From: Marisa cornuarietis
Lineage: Eukaryota > Mollusca > Gastropoda > Architaenioglossa > Ampullariidae
DNA length: 64,000 nucleotides
Assembly (NCBI GenBank): GCA_004794655.1
Contig: SMMW01000093.1
Location: 227,433 to 291,432 of the forward strand
Reading direction: 5' to 3'
Of this stretch, positions 43,300 through 55,586 are shown in pieces. The notes beneath the pieces were generated by a model, which had not been told where the DNA came from, did no database searches, and saw nothing but the letters and a program-made list of their open reading frames with translations. The first letter of the stretch is position 1, and each line of letters starts with the position of its first letter. The position numbers and the translations under genes are program-made.

Positions 43300-45205
43300 A
43301 TTGCTTCTTGTCCCCCCTCGCTGTATATTAATACCTTGTCCTCTCACTCTCGCTGTATATTAATACCTTGTCCTCTCCCTCTCTCGCTGTATATTAATAC
43401 CTTGTCCTCTCCCTCTCTCGCTGTATATTAATACCTTGTCCTCTCACTCTCTCGCTGTATATTAATACCTTGTCCTCCCTCTCTCTCTCTGTATATTAAT
43501 ACCTTGTCCTCTCACTCTCTCGCTGTATATTAATACCTTGTCCTCTCACTCTCTCGCTGTATATTAATACCTTGTCCTCTCACTCTCTCGCTGTATATTA
43601 ATACCTTGTCCTCCCTCTCTCTCTCTGTATATTAATACCTTGTCCTCCCTCTCTCTCTCTGTATATTAATACCTTGTCCTCTCACTCTCTCGCTGTATAT
43701 TAATACCTTGTCCTCCCTCTCTCTCTCTGTATATTAATACCTTGTCCTCCCTCTCTCTCTCTGTATATTAATACCTTGTCCTCTCACTCTCTCGCTGTAT
43801 ATTAATACCTTGTGCTCCCTCTCTCGCTGTATATTAATACCTTGTCCGCCCTCTCTCTCTCTCTGTATATTAATACCTTGTCCTCGCTCTCTCTCTCTCT
43901 CTCTCTGTATATTAATACCTTGTCCTCCCTCTCTCTCTCTGTATATTAATACCTTGTCCTCCCTCTCTCTCTCTCTGTATATTAATACCTTGTCCTCCCT
44001 CTCTCTCTCTCTGTATATTAATACCTTGTCCGCCCTCTCTCTCTCTCTCTCTGTATATTAATACCTTGTCCTCCCTCTCTCTCTGTATATTAATACCGTG
44101 TCTTCCCTCTCTCTCTGTATATTAATACCTTGTCCTCCCTCTCTCTGTATATTAATACCTTGTCCGCCCTCCCTCTCTCTCTCTCTGTATATTAATACCT
44201 TGTCCTCCCTCTCTCTCTCTGTATATTAATACCTTGTCCGCCCTCTCTCTCTCTCTGTATATTAATACCGTGTGTTCCCTCTCTCTCTGTATATTAATAC
44301 CTTGTCCTCCCTCTCTCTCTCTGTATATTAATACCTTGTCCTCCCTCTCTCTGTATATTAATACCGTGTCCTCCCTCTCTCTCTCTGTATATTAATACCG
44401 TGTCCTTCCTCTCTCGCTGTATATTAATACCGTGTCCTCCCTCTCTCTCTCTGTATATTAATACCGTGTCCTTCCTCTCTCGCTGTATATTAATACCGTG
44501 TCCTCCCTCTCTCGCTGTATATTAATACCGTGTCCTTCCTCTCTCGCTGTATATTAATACCGTGTCTTCCCTCTCTCTCTCTGTATATTAATACCGTGTC
44601 CTCCCTCTCTCTCTGTATATTAATACCGTGTCTTCCCTCTCTCTCTCTGTATATTAATACCGTGTCCTCCCTCTCTCGCTGTATATTAATACCGTGTCCT
44701 CCCTCTCTCTCTGTATATTAATACCGTGTCCTCCCTCTCTCTCTCTGTATATTAATACCGTGTCCTCCCTCTCTCTCTCTGTATATTAATACCGTGTCCT
44801 CCCTCTCTCTCTCTCTGTATATTAATACCGTGTCTTCCCTCTCTCTCTCTCTCTGTATATTAATACCGTGTCCTCCCTCTCTCTCTGTATATTAATACCG
44901 TGTCTTCCCTCTCTCTCTCTCTCTGTATATTAATACCGTGTCCTCCCTCTCTCGCTGTATATTAATACCGTGTCCTCCCTCTCTCTCTCTGTATATTAAT
45001 ACCGTGTCCTCCCTCTGTCTCTCTCTGTATATTAATACCGTGTCTTTCCTCTCTCTCTCTCTGTATATTAATACCGTGTCCTCCCTCTCTCTCTGTATAT
45101 TAATACCGTGTCCTCCCTCTCTCTCTCTCTGTATATTAATACCGTGTCTTCCCTCTCTCTCTCTGTATATTAATACCGTGTCCTCCCTCTCTCGCTGTAT
45201 ATTAC
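43300..45205. repeat. About 34-bp CT-rich minisatellite (about 55 copies)
   Basis: Unit GTATATTAATACCTTGTCCT followed by a CT-rich stretch of variable length. To about 44,260 nearly all units have ACCTTG; beyond about 44,340 nearly all have ACCGTG. The left part also has CTCACTCTCTCGCT, the right part CCCTCTCTCTCT. Frames of 60-113 codons are translations of the array. Confidence 0.95.
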
Positions 45206-45756
45206 TGTTTTTGTGGCGCTCTATGTTGGTCACGTGGTCGCTGTGGTCGCTGTGTACTCATTTGCTGCCTGGTTGACGGCCAGCCTTATACTCAGTCCTG
45301 TGATGTGAGTGTCACCAGCCTGTCACAATGTGGCAGTGAAACAGATTCTAAACAATGGCGCAGCAGACGGAGAGTGGTTGTGCCTGTCACAATGTGGCAA
45401 GTGAAGCAGAGACCTTAAGCAATGGAGTAACACTGTGGTGTACTTGTCGATAGATGGCGCGTAGACTCGACAGGTGTCTGTCAACAAACCTCTAATTGAG
45501 GGGACAGCTGTCTGTCAACAACAGGTGTTTACACCGGTCTGTGCGCGCACTTGTCTTCAGAGACCACGTCATAGCTAACGGCCGCTTTCTCCCTCTTTGT
45601 CCTTCTTCTGTCAACCACAGTGGTTAGGAAGATGCTCAGTTATTGTTTGTTTATTTGTTTGTTTGTTGGGTGGAATGGGGGAGACAAACGTGGTGCTGAC
45701 AGTGAACGACGTTGACACTGGTATTGATTGTCTGCTCCTACTTATCTCTCGTTATT
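45206..45756. other. Spacer, no gene recognised
   Basis: Unique sequence with an imperfect direct duplication of CCTGTCACAATGTGGCA-containing sequence (near 45,317 and 45,382). A TTTGTTTATTTG run lies near 45,645. No gene supported. Confidence 0.5.
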
Positions 45757-46100
45757 TCCTAACGCTAACCCTGACACTAACCCTGCACCATTCCGCTTTA
45801 CCCTAACATTAACTTCTGCTTACCTCTAAGCCTCACCCTAACCCTCACACTTTACTCTAACCCCAACGCTAAGCTTCCGCTTTCCCCTAACCCTAACCTT
45901 CTGCTTTATTCCAGCCATGACTTAACCCCTTCTGCTTTAACCACTAGACTTTATTCCAACTCTGATCCTAACCCTAAAGATTTATTATACCCCTGACCCT
46001 AACCCTACCCCTGACCCTAACCCTAAACCTCATTTTACCCTAACGCTGACCCTAAACCTGTCATCCCTAAGCCTCACTTCACTCTAACCTGATCTGCACG
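45757..46100. repeat. Degenerate (CCCTAA)n telomere-like tract
   Basis: Repeated CCCTAACC, CTAACCCTGAC and CTCTAACCCC motifs over about 340 bp with many substitutions and interruptions (TTCTGCTTTA recurs). It is the reverse complement of TTAGGG-type telomere repeat, in the opposite orientation to the 41-bp array at 18.1-19.2 kb. Too degenerate to be a chromosome end. Confidence 0.75.
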
Positions 46101-46249
46101 AGGACCTCAGAGCCCGAGTGTTGTTCCTGAGAGAGAAGTGAACCCCTAGCACCCAACCTCTTAACAGGCCACATCCTTGTGATCTGTGAACTTATTTCAC
46201 AGGACTGTGATCTGTGAACATTCCACAGGCGAGTAATAATGTGAAATGT

Positions 46250-48855
46250 CTAGTGGATACTGTCCTGTCTTTCTCTCTGTGTGTATACTGTCCTGTCTAT
46301 CTCTGTGTGTATTGTCCTGTGTATCTGTGTGTGTGTGTGTGTGTGTATACTGTCCTGTCTTTCTCTCTGTGTGTATACTGTCCTGTCTATCTGTGTGTAT
46401 ACTGTCCTCTGTGTGTATACTGTCCTGTCTATCTCTCTGTGTGTATTGTCCTGTGTATCTGTGTGTGTGTATACTGTCCTGTCTTTCTCTCTGTGTGTAT
46501 ACTGTCCTGTCTATCTGTGTGTATACTGTCCTCTGTGTGTATACTGTCCTCTGTGTGTATACTGTCCTGTCTATCTCTCTGTGTGTATTGTCCTGTGTAT
46601 CTGTGTGTGTGTATACTGTCCTGTCTTTCTCTCTGTGTGTATACTGTCCTGTCTATCTGTGTGTATACTGTCCTCTGTGTGTATACTGTCCTCTCTATCT
46701 CTCTGTGTGTATTGTCCTGTGTATCTGTGTGTGTGTATACTGTCCTGTCTTTCTCTCTGTGTGTATACTGTCCTCTGTGTGTATACTGTCCTCTCTATCT
46801 CTCTGTGTGTATACTGTCCTCTGTGTGTATACTGTCCTGTCTATCTCTCTGTGTGTATACTGTCCTGTCTATCTGTGTGTATATTGTCCTCTGTGTGCAT
46901 ACTGTCCTGTCTATCTCTCTGTGTGTATCTGTCCTGTCTTTCTCTCTGTGTATACTGTCCTGTCTACCTGTGTGTATACTGTCCTCTGTGTGTATACTGT
47001 CCTCTCTATCTCTCTGTGTGTATACTGTCCTGTCTTTCTCTCTGTGTATACTGTCCTGTCTACCTGTGTGTATACTGTCCTCTCTATCTCTCTGTGTGTA
47101 TACTGTCCTCTCTATCTCTCTGTGTGTATACTGTCCTCTGTGTGTATACTGTCCTGTCTATCTCTCTGTGTGTATACTGTCCTCTCTATCTGTGTGTATA
47201 CTGTCCTCTCTATCTCTCTGTGTGTGTACTGTCCTGTTTCTGTGTGTAAATTGTCCTGTCTGTCTCTATGTTTGTGTTTACTGTCCTCTCTATCTTTCTG
47301 TGTGTATACTGTTCTGTCTCTGTGTATACTGTCCTCTCTATCTCTCTGTGTGTATGCTGTTCTGTCTCTTTGTATGTATACTGTTCTCTCTATCTCTCTG
47401 TGTGTATACTGTCCTCTCTATCTCTCTGTGTGTGTACTGTCCTGTCTCTGTGTGTATACTGTCCTCTCTATCTCTCTGTGTGTGTACTGTCCTGTCTCTG
47501 TGTGTATACTGTTCTGTCTCTGTGTGTAAATTGTCCTGTTTGTCTCTATGTTTGTGTATACTGTCCTCTCTATCTCTCTGTGTGTATACTGTCCTCTCTA
47601 TCTCTCTGTGTGTATACTGTCCTTTCTATGTGTGTATACTGTTCTGTCTCTGTGTCTTTACTGTCCTCTCTATCTCTCTGTGTGTATACTGTCCTGTGTC
47701 TGTATGTATACTGTCCTCTCTATCTCTTTGTGTGTATACTGTTCTGTCTCTGTGTCTTTACTGTCCTCTCTATCTCTCTGTGTGTATACTGTCCTCTCTA
47801 TCTCTCTGTGTGTATACTGTTCTGTCTCTGTGTGTATATTGTCCTGTCTGTCTCTATGTTTGTGTATACTGTCCTCTCTATCTCTCTGTGTGTATACTGT
47901 TCTGTCTCTGTGTATATTGTCCTGTCTGTCTCTATGTTTGTGTATACTGTCCTCTCTATCTCTCTGTATGTATACTGTCCTCTCTATCTCTGTATGTATA
48001 CTGTCCTCTCTATCTCTGTATGTATACTGTCCTCTCTATCTCTGTGTGTATACTGTCCTGTCTCTGTGTCCTGTCTCTATGTGTATACTGTCCTCTCTAT
48101 CTCTCTTTGTGTATACTGTCCTGTCTGTCTCTATGTTTGTGTGTACTGTCCTCTCTATCTCTCTGTGTTTATACCGTCCTCTCTATCTCTCTGTCTGTAC
48201 ACTGTCCTCTCTATCTCTCTGTGTTTATACTGTTTTGTCTCTGTGTGTATACTGTTTTGTCTCTGTGTGTATACGTTCCTGTCTCTCTCTATGTTTGTGT
48301 GTACTGTCCTCTCTATCTGTTTTTATACTATCGAATCTCTGTGTGTATACTATCGTGTAACTGTGTCCTGTCTCTGTTTGTATTGTCCTGTCTGTGTGTA
48401 TATTGTCCACTCTAAATCTCTGTGTGTATACTGTCCTGTCTCTGTGTATATTGTCCTGTCTGTCTCTATGTTTTTGTATACTGTCCTGCCTTTGGCAATA
48501 TACTGTCATGTCTGTCTCTGTGTGTATACTGTCCTGTCTCTGTGTATATTGTCCTGTCTGTCTCTATGTTTTTGTATACTGTCCTGCCTTTGGCAATATA
48601 CTGTCATGTCTGTCTCTGTGTGTATACTGTCCTGTCTCTGTGTATATTGTCCTGTCTGTCTCTATGTTTTTGTATACTGTCCTGCCTTTGGCAATATACT
48701 GTCATGTCTGTCTCTGTGTGTATACTGTCCTGTCTCTGTGTATATTGTCCTGTCTGTCTCTATGTTTTTGTATACTGTCCTGCCTTTGGCAATATACTGT
48801 CATGTATACTGTACTGCCTCTGGCAATATACTGTCATGTCTGTCTCTGTCTGTCT
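46250..48855. repeat. About 28-bp minisatellite (about 95 copies), split by a LINE
   Basis: Unit TACTGTCCTGTCTATCTCTC followed by TGTGTGTA, with many length variants. A block of about 98 bp marked by GTCCTGCCTTTGGCAATATA is repeated four times at about 48,485-48,830. The array resumes at 50,815 after the LINE. Plus frames of 147-733 codons (Cys/Leu/Ser/Val repeats) come from the repeat. Confidence 0.95.
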
Positions 48856-48859
48856 GTAT

Positions 48860-50812
48860 ACTTAACAAGAAAACGCGTATTTATTTTACCGGCGATACCC
48901 TGGCAAAAAGATCTGCGAACAGAGATGTAAGGGCCGCGATCAAAAGAGCGAAAAGAGATTATAAAGACAAGATAGAGATGCGGTACTGTGCCGGCGACCT
49001 TCGTTATGTCTGGCAGGGGATCAAGTCCATGGCTTCTGTTAATCACAAGATGGACTGCACTAGAAAATCAGTCAAACTCAACGGCGTGAGCGACCAGGAC
49101 TTGCCAAATGTTTTAAATAACTTCTATGCACGCTTCGACAACCATGATTTTTCTGAAAGAGTTAGGGAACTTAAACAGTCGCTGGTGTTAGATAACAACA
49201 TTGTAATTTCTCAAGTCGGTGTGACGGAAATGCTAAAGCGGGTCAAGGTCAACAAGTCGCAGGGGCTGATGGGATGTGTGGGCGTGTCCTGCACTTCTGT
49301 GCTGTTCAGTTGGGAGGAGTGTTTCAACATCTTTTTCAACTCTCTCTCGACTCAGGGCACATGCCAGCACTCTGGAAACTGTCTAACATCGTCCCTCTCC
49401 CTAAAAAACCTAATCCTAGCCAACCCAATGATTTTCGGCCAATAGCTCTAACCTCCCTCGTCATGAAAACTCTTGAGAAAATTGTCAAAAGTCTCATCTT
49501 AACTTCTGTAGAGAGTAAACTGGACCCACTGCAATTTGCTTACAGGAAGGGGAGGGGTGTTGACGATGCCAAGTTATTCATTCTGAACACACTGTATAAA
49601 CATTTAGAAAAGCCCAAGTCACATGCCAGATTACTCTTCGCAGATTTTAGTTCTGCATTCAATACAGTGAACCACACCTTCTGGCTTCGAGACTGATTTT
49701 TTATTTTGACCTGCCACATCAACTGGTTTTATGGATAGTGGATTTTTTGACTTGTAGACAGCAGAGGGTTTATGTTAATAGTAATTATTCTGACACCGTT
49801 TTTACAAGCACTGGCTCCCCACAGGGTTGTTGTCTGTCACCCTTGTTATTTATTTATCATGTACACTGACAGCTGCAGAAGAACGGAGGAGAATAGCTAC
49901 CTCATCAAGTTCTCTGATGATACTGCATTGTTGACTCTTTTACAGGAACACACAACAGATCATGGCAATGCCTTAACAAATTTTGTACAGTGGTGTGATG
50001 ATAACTTTTTAGAGTTGAATGTAGATAAGACTAAAGAAATAGTTATAGACTTTAGGAAGATCAAAGAGGATTTTGTTATTCCCAGTGTGATTCATAGTAA
50101 ACCTGTTGAAGTTGCTAACTCCTTCAGGTATCTGGGAACTATTTTTGATAGCCAGCTCAAATGGAATTTAAACACTGAACACACTGTTAAACGTGGCCAA
50201 CAAAGAATGTATCTTTTGCATAAATTAAAGAGTTTTTCAGTTAGCCAAATAATCTGAGGCCGTTTTTACCAGTTATTCATTGAGAATCGCCTATCTTTCT
50301 CATTTGTCTGCTGGTTTCGCAATCTCTCTGTCCATGATAGGAATAGTCTGAACAGTGTTGTGAACATCTGTTGTAAGATAATTGGTACCAAACAGAGGGA
50401 TTTAGCTTCTTTTTGTGACCAGCAAATAGTAGGGAAAGCTTCATGTATGTTATCATTACCTGATCATGTATTAACAACAGAATTTGTATTATTAAGCTCA
50501 GGTAAACGCTATGCCAGGCCGATATGTAAGAGTAACAGACACCTGACATCATTTGTGCCATCTGCAGTCCAGCTGCTTAATGTTAGAAGAGCTGTCAGTG
50601 GTGTGTGTGTGTGTGTGTGTGATGTTGTATGTGTATATTTGTTTTCCCTGTAAGTTTTTTTTAAAATCTATATAGATATATATGTTTTGTTTTTGTTTTT
50701 TTTGTTTTTTGTTTGTTTGTTTTTTTAATTCACTGTTGCACTAGAGCACATGCCCATATTCAAATTGCCCACTGGGATAAATAAAGTTGGCCATTGTCAT
50801 TGTCATTGTCAT
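48860..50812 (+). mobile_element. Family C LINE (L2/CR1-like), 5'-truncated, inserted in the 28-bp satellite
   Basis: The same satellite lies on both sides. Coding parts run plus-strand through the reverse transcriptase to a 3' UTR with poly-T and TATATAGATATATATG sequence, then GCACATGCCCATATTCAAAT, AATAAA (50,780-50,785) and a (CATTGT)n-type tail. Short tandem 3' tails of this sort occur in CR1/L2-group LINEs. The 5' part (endonuclease) is missing. No clear target duplication found because the flanks are repetitive. Confidence 0.88.
48863..50640 (+). pseudogene. Family C reverse transcriptase, broken
   Basis: First frame (to about 49,340) covers the linker and start of the RT: VRAAIKRAKRDYKDKIEMRY, LNNFYARFDNHD. 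A frameshift near 49,270-49,330 moves to LWKLSNIVPLPKKPNPSQPN, FRPIALTSLVMKTLEKIV, LDPLQFAYRKGRGVDDA and LLFADFSSAFNTVNH, ending in a TGA at 49,694. The next part has a decayed GAPQGCVLSP-type block, then FSDDTALL near 49,909-49,932 (catalytic Asp pair) and FLELNVDKTKEIVIDFR, up to a TGA at 50,255. The carboxy tail (RDLASFCDQQIVGKASCML, FVPSAVQLLN) follows in another frame. Several stops make it non-functional. Confidence 0.88.
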
Positions 50813-50814
50813 CA

Positions 50815-51012
50815 TTACTGTCCTGTTTCTGTATATATTTTTCTCACTCTTTGTGTGTAGACTGTACTGTCTCTGTGTGTATACTTTGTCCTGTCTGTGT
50901 GTATGTATACTCTGTCCATTCTATCTCTATGTGTGTATACTGTCCTTTCTCTATGTGAGTATATTGTCCTTTCTCTATGTGAGTATATTGTCCTCATTAT
51001 TAGTAGTATATA
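50815..51012. repeat. 28-bp minisatellite, continuation after the LINE
   Basis: TACTGTCCTGTTTCTGTATA, TGTCTCTGTGTGTATACT and similar units, more diverged than on the left side. Confidence 0.88.
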
Positions 51013-51054
51013 CTGTCCTCTATATCTCTATGTGCACACTCTGTATCAGGTCCT

Positions 51055-51240
51055 GTAACACAATGCTAAAGAACTTGGCACCACTACTTGTTTCTGGTGG
51101 TCAGATCTTGTCTCCTGATTTTTTTCCTGAACGCTGTGTGTGTTCACAGGTGGGTACACAGGTTTGCTCCCCCTTTATGTCTCCCCTCTCCTCAAAGTGC
51201 GAGATCATCATTAAATGGCGAGCAGCCCTTCCCTCTCAGC
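51055..51240 (+). mobile_element. Diverged second copy of the SINE
   Basis: Matches the SINE at 29,779-29,989 in order: CTTGGCACCACTACTTG against CTTGTCACCACTGCAGTG, TGGTCAGATCTTGTCTC against the B-box region, GGTGGGTACACAGGTTTGCTCC against the central block, and GTGCGAGATCATCATTAAAT against GTGCGAAATCACCGCAAGG. Substantially diverged, so the call rests on the order of several short matches. Confidence 0.6.
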
Positions 51241-51349
51241 GGGACAGAAGATTAATGTGAACATAACGCATAGCGGAAGGCATTGTGGGTAGCGACTAGC
51301 CCTGACTTACGACTGAAAGATGACAGGAACGATGATATTATGGCGCACA

Positions 51350-51569
51350 CGTGCACAGAAATATCGGCATCATTATGATGTAACACACACACACACTAAC
51401 ATATTATAACACACACACGTGCACAGAAATGTCGGCATCATTATGATGTAAGACACATAGACTAACATATTATAACACAATACACACGTGCACAGAAAGA
51501 TATAAGACATACAAATATTATAACACAATACACACGTGCACAGATATGTCGGCATCGTTATGATGTAAG

Positions 51570-51600
<31 letters not shown>

Positions 51601-51838
51601 CATATTATAACACACACACGTGCACAGATATGTCGGCATCATTATGATGTAAGACACATAGACTAACATATTATAACACAATACACACGTGCACAGAAAG
51701 ATATAAGACACACAAATATTATAACACAATACACACGTGCACAGATATGTCGGCATCATTATGATGTAAGACACATAGACTAACATATTATAACACAATA
51801 CACACGTGCACAGAAATGTCGGCATCGTTATGATGTAA

Positions 51839-51878
<40 letters not shown>

Positions 51879-52047
51879 TATATTATAACACAATACACAT
51901 GTGCACAGAAATGTCGGCATGATTATGATGTAAGACACACACACTAACATATTATAACACAATACACACGTGCACAGAAGATATAAGACACAAATATTAT
52001 AAAACAATACACACGTGCACAGAAATGTCGGCATCATTATGATGTAA

Positions 52048-52081
<34 letters not shown>

Positions 52082-52646
52082 CATATTATAACACAATACA
52101 CACGCACACAGATATGTCGGCATCATTATGATGTAAGACACATAGACTAACATATTATAACACAATACACACGTGCACAGAAAGATATAAGACACACAAA
52201 TATTATAACACAATACACACGTGCACAGATATGTCGGCATCGTTATGATGTAAAACACACACACACACACACACTAATATATTATAACACAATACACATG
52301 TGCACAGAAATGTCGGCATGATTATGATGTAAGACACACGCACTAACATATTATAACACAATACACACGTGCACAGAAGATATAAGACACAAATATTATA
52401 AAACAATACACACGTGCACAGAAATGTCGGCATCATTATGATGTAAGACACACACACACACACACACACACTAACATATTATAACACAATACACACGCAC
52501 ACAGATATGTCGGCATCATTATGATGTAAGACACATAGACTAACATATTATAACACAATACACACGTGCACAGAAAGATATAAGACACACAAATATTATA
52601 ACACAATACACACGTGCACAGATATGTCGGCATCGTTATGATGTAA

Positions 52647-52692
<46 letters not shown>

Positions 52693-53015
52693 TATATTAT
52701 AACACAATACACATGTGCACAGAAATGTCGGCATGATTATGATGTAAGACACACGCACTAACATATTATAACACAATACACACGTGCACAGAAGATATAA
52801 GACACAAATATTATAAAACAATACACACGTGCACAGAAATGTCGGCATGATTATGATGTAAGACACACACACACACACACACACTAACATATTATAACAC
52901 AATACACACGCACACAGAAATGTCGGCATCATTATGATGTAAGACACACACACTAACATATTATAACACAATACACACGTGCACAGAAAGATATAAGACA
53001 CAAATATTATAACAC
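51350..53015. repeat. Complex minisatellite with (CA)n tracts and about 400-bp higher-order repeat
   Basis: Subunits: GAAATGTCGGCATCATTATG plus ATGTAAGACACA with (CA)n of varying length, then CTAACATATTATAACACAAT plus ACACACGTGCACA; and a second subunit GAAAGATATAAGACACACAA plus ATATTATAACACAA. The order of variants repeats about every 400 bp (marker GCATCGTTATGATGTAAGAC or AAAAC near 51,823, 52,232 and 52,629). Frames on the minus strand in repeated Cys-Val runs are by-products. Confidence 0.94.
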
Positions 53016-53829
53016 AATAGACAGGAAGAGGCAGAACCAGAAGCACGTGATCGACAGAACTTTTGTCCACTTGGGTACTCACGGGTGGCCGACGGCTACA
53101 CAGGTCAGGTGATACTGTCAGGTGAGAGCTGGACAGGGCTGTCAGGTGAGAGATGCTTGGTCCACACTAAAGAATGTCATCTTCTACTACATCCCGCTGT
53201 CTATGTCACAGACACACACATACACACACGTGACACGTCTCACCTAGCGACACATGTGTGACACGTCATAGCCAGCGACACACACAATGTATTTGGTACA
53301 CGGCAAGAAGTGACACGCTGCTGACACATTCTTTCTCGCTGAAGTGTGTAGGTTGTGAGTTATTCCTGGGCAGACAACCTTAGTTTCCTCTTGTACAAGT
53401 AACTCTTGTAAGAACGGGAGGCGAAACCCGTGAGCCGCATCCCAAGTTTGAAACTATGTGAGCGTTTGCTTGTGAACCTTGTGAACCACGAAGTGTGTCA
53501 GGCGTGAGAGGGATGCCCACTCCCCACACTGCAGCTGATGGTTTGGCCCCAGGCTTAGGACTTGAGAAGTAGCACACAAGCTACAGGTGATCTAACGCAC
53601 GCAAGCGACCCTCCGTCGCCCTCCCACTAGGGGTGTCGACCCTCCCCCCCCCCCCCCACTTACCCCCCCCCCATAGAGCACGTGCGCGGGGCGTGTGACA
53701 CATGGCGAGAGCCCGTTAATCTCTCTCTCTCTCTCTCTGACTCCTATCATTTGACGGACAACCTCGGGTTCACTTCATAACAAGGGCGATCTTCGCCATT
53801 CGTAATCATCCACATTCATGGGTATAGCA
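53016..53829. other. Spacer with C-runs and a CT tract, no gene recognised
   Basis: Unique sequence with two C homopolymers (14 and 11 bases, at 53,644-53,657 and 53,663-53,673) and (CT)9 at 53,721-53,738. Poly-C of this length is prone to sequencing error. No gene supported. Confidence 0.55.
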
Positions 53830-54638
53830 ATATTTACATACAGGAGATTACTGTAGAATATTGTTGTATGGAGTAATAGAGATAGCCCAGTACTGTAGCT
53901 ACATGATGTATAGAAATACCTAGTACATTGCTACATGTTGTATGGAGATAGCACAGTACTGTAGTTGCATGTTGTATGGAGATAGCACAGTACTGTAGTT
54001 ACATGTTGTATGGAGATGTCACAGTATTGTAGTTACATGTTGTATAGAGACAGCACAGTACATAGCTACATGTTGTATAGAGACAGCACAGTACATAGCT
54101 ACATGTTGTATAGAGATAGTATAGTACATTGCTACATGTTAGCTCAGTAGTGTAGTTACATGTTGTATAGAGACAGCACAGTACATAGCTACATGTTGTA
54201 TAGTGATAGCACAGTATTGTAGTTACATGTATAGAGACAGCACAGTACATAGCTACATGTTGTATAGAGATAGCACAGTACATAGCTACATGTTGTATAG
54301 AGACAGCACAGTACATAGCTACATGTTGTATAGAGATAGTATAGTACATTGCTACATGTTAGCTCAGTAGTGTAGTTACATGTTGTATAGAGACAGCACA
54401 GTACATAGCTACATGTTGTATAGTGATAGCACAGTATTGTAGTTACATGTATAGAGACAGCACAGTACATAGCTACATGTTGTATAGAGATAGCACAGTA
54501 TTGTAGTTACATGTTGTATAGAGGAAGCACAGTACATAGCTACATGTTGTATAGAGATAGCACAGTATTGTAGTTACATGTTGTATAGAGGAAGCACAGT
54601 ACATAGCTACATGTTGAACAAAGAAATCTCTGTACTGT
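53830..54638. repeat. 33-bp satellite, left part (about 24 copies)
   Basis: Unit ACATGTTGTATAGAGATAGC plus ACAGTACATAGCT. A longer block with CATTGCTACATGTTAGCTCA (near 54,130) recurs near 54,350, giving a higher-order period of about 230 bp. Minus frames are repeat translations since 33 is a multiple of three. Confidence 0.94.
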
Positions 54639-54647
54639 AGCTACAAG
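54639..54647. repeat. Left target duplication of the family A LINE
   Basis: AGCTACAAG, repeated at 55,587-55,595. Confidence 0.85.
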
Positions 54648-55586
54648 GGGGTACGTCAAGGATGTCCCCTATCACCCGTGCTGTTCAATAAATTCTTGGA
54701 GAAGATCATGCTCGAAGCTCTTCATGACCATCATACTTCCATTTCAATTGGTGGAAGACCAATGTGCATCCTACTCTTCGCAGATGACATAGATCTGTTA
54801 GCAGGTACTAACAAGGAACTGCAAGACCTCACCAACAGACTGACAGACAGCTCAAACGCATATGGAATGGAGACCAGCACAGAAAAGAGCAAAGTTATGA
54901 TCAACGGCAACGGCAAAGCAGAGATCTATATGAACGGGGTACAGGTCCATGAGGTCAGCAGCTTCAAGTACTTGGGAGCCACTCTCTCCAAGGACGGCAG
55001 CTCCATTCCAGATATCTACATCAGGATCTCAACAGCAACAGTAGCAATGACTAGGCTAGATAGGATCTGACATAGCCACAAGATAAGGTTCACTACCAAG
55101 TACAGGCTGTACAAATCCCTGGTAGTGCTGATCCTGCTCTACGGATGTGACATGTGGACTCTGCTCGCCGACACGGAAAGGAGAATCCAAGCATTCGAGA
55201 ACAAGTGTCTGAGGAGGCTGCTCCGGATCTCATACAACGAACACAAAACTAACGCCTTTGTAAGAAACAAGATGGCCACACTGGTAGGACACCAGGAACC
55301 TCTACTATCATCAGTCAAGCGACGTAAGCTGGTCTTCTTTGGTCACGTGACCCGGCACGACACCCTGTCGAAGACTGTCCTTCAAGGCACCTTGGAGGGT
55401 GGCCGACACCGCGGTGGTCAGAGAAAGAACTGACTTACGAACGTCAAAGACTGGACTGGTCGTCCTGTACAGGACCTGCTGACTATCGCCCACAATAGAC
55501 AAGAGTGACGGCCCCTGTCAGCTGCAGCGTCTATCCATGTGATCCCCTCAACGCCAGGTGCCAGGCAAGGGACGACTGACTGACTG
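54648..55586 (+). mobile_element. Family A LINE, plus-strand, 5'-truncated, in the 33-bp satellite
   Basis: A 939-bp insertion beginning inside the reverse transcriptase (GVRQGCPLSPVLFN) and ending with GACGACTGACTGACTG, the same tail as the minus copy at 21,073. Bounded by a 9-bp duplication of satellite sequence. It is the least decayed plus-strand copy. Confidence 0.9.
54678..55433 (+). pseudogene. Family A reverse transcriptase, carboxy part with in-frame stops
   Basis: One phase from the RT core to the tail: LFADDIDLLAGTNKELQ (catalytic Asp pair near 54,780), SSFKYLGATLSKDGSS, then a TGA at about 55,068, LLYGCDMWTLLADTERR, GHVTRHDTLSKTVLQG, and a TGA after GGQRKN at 55,431. Beyond that the match continues as LTNVKDWTGRPVQDLL and ASIHVIPSTPGARQG to the element's end. 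It lacks everything amino-terminal of the RT palm, so it is non-functional. Confidence 0.88.

Noticed and set aside
46214..49445. Plus-strand frames of over 700 codons rich in Cys, Leu and Ser
   Set aside because: They read the 28-bp satellite, and one merely runs on into LINE sequence by chance of phase.
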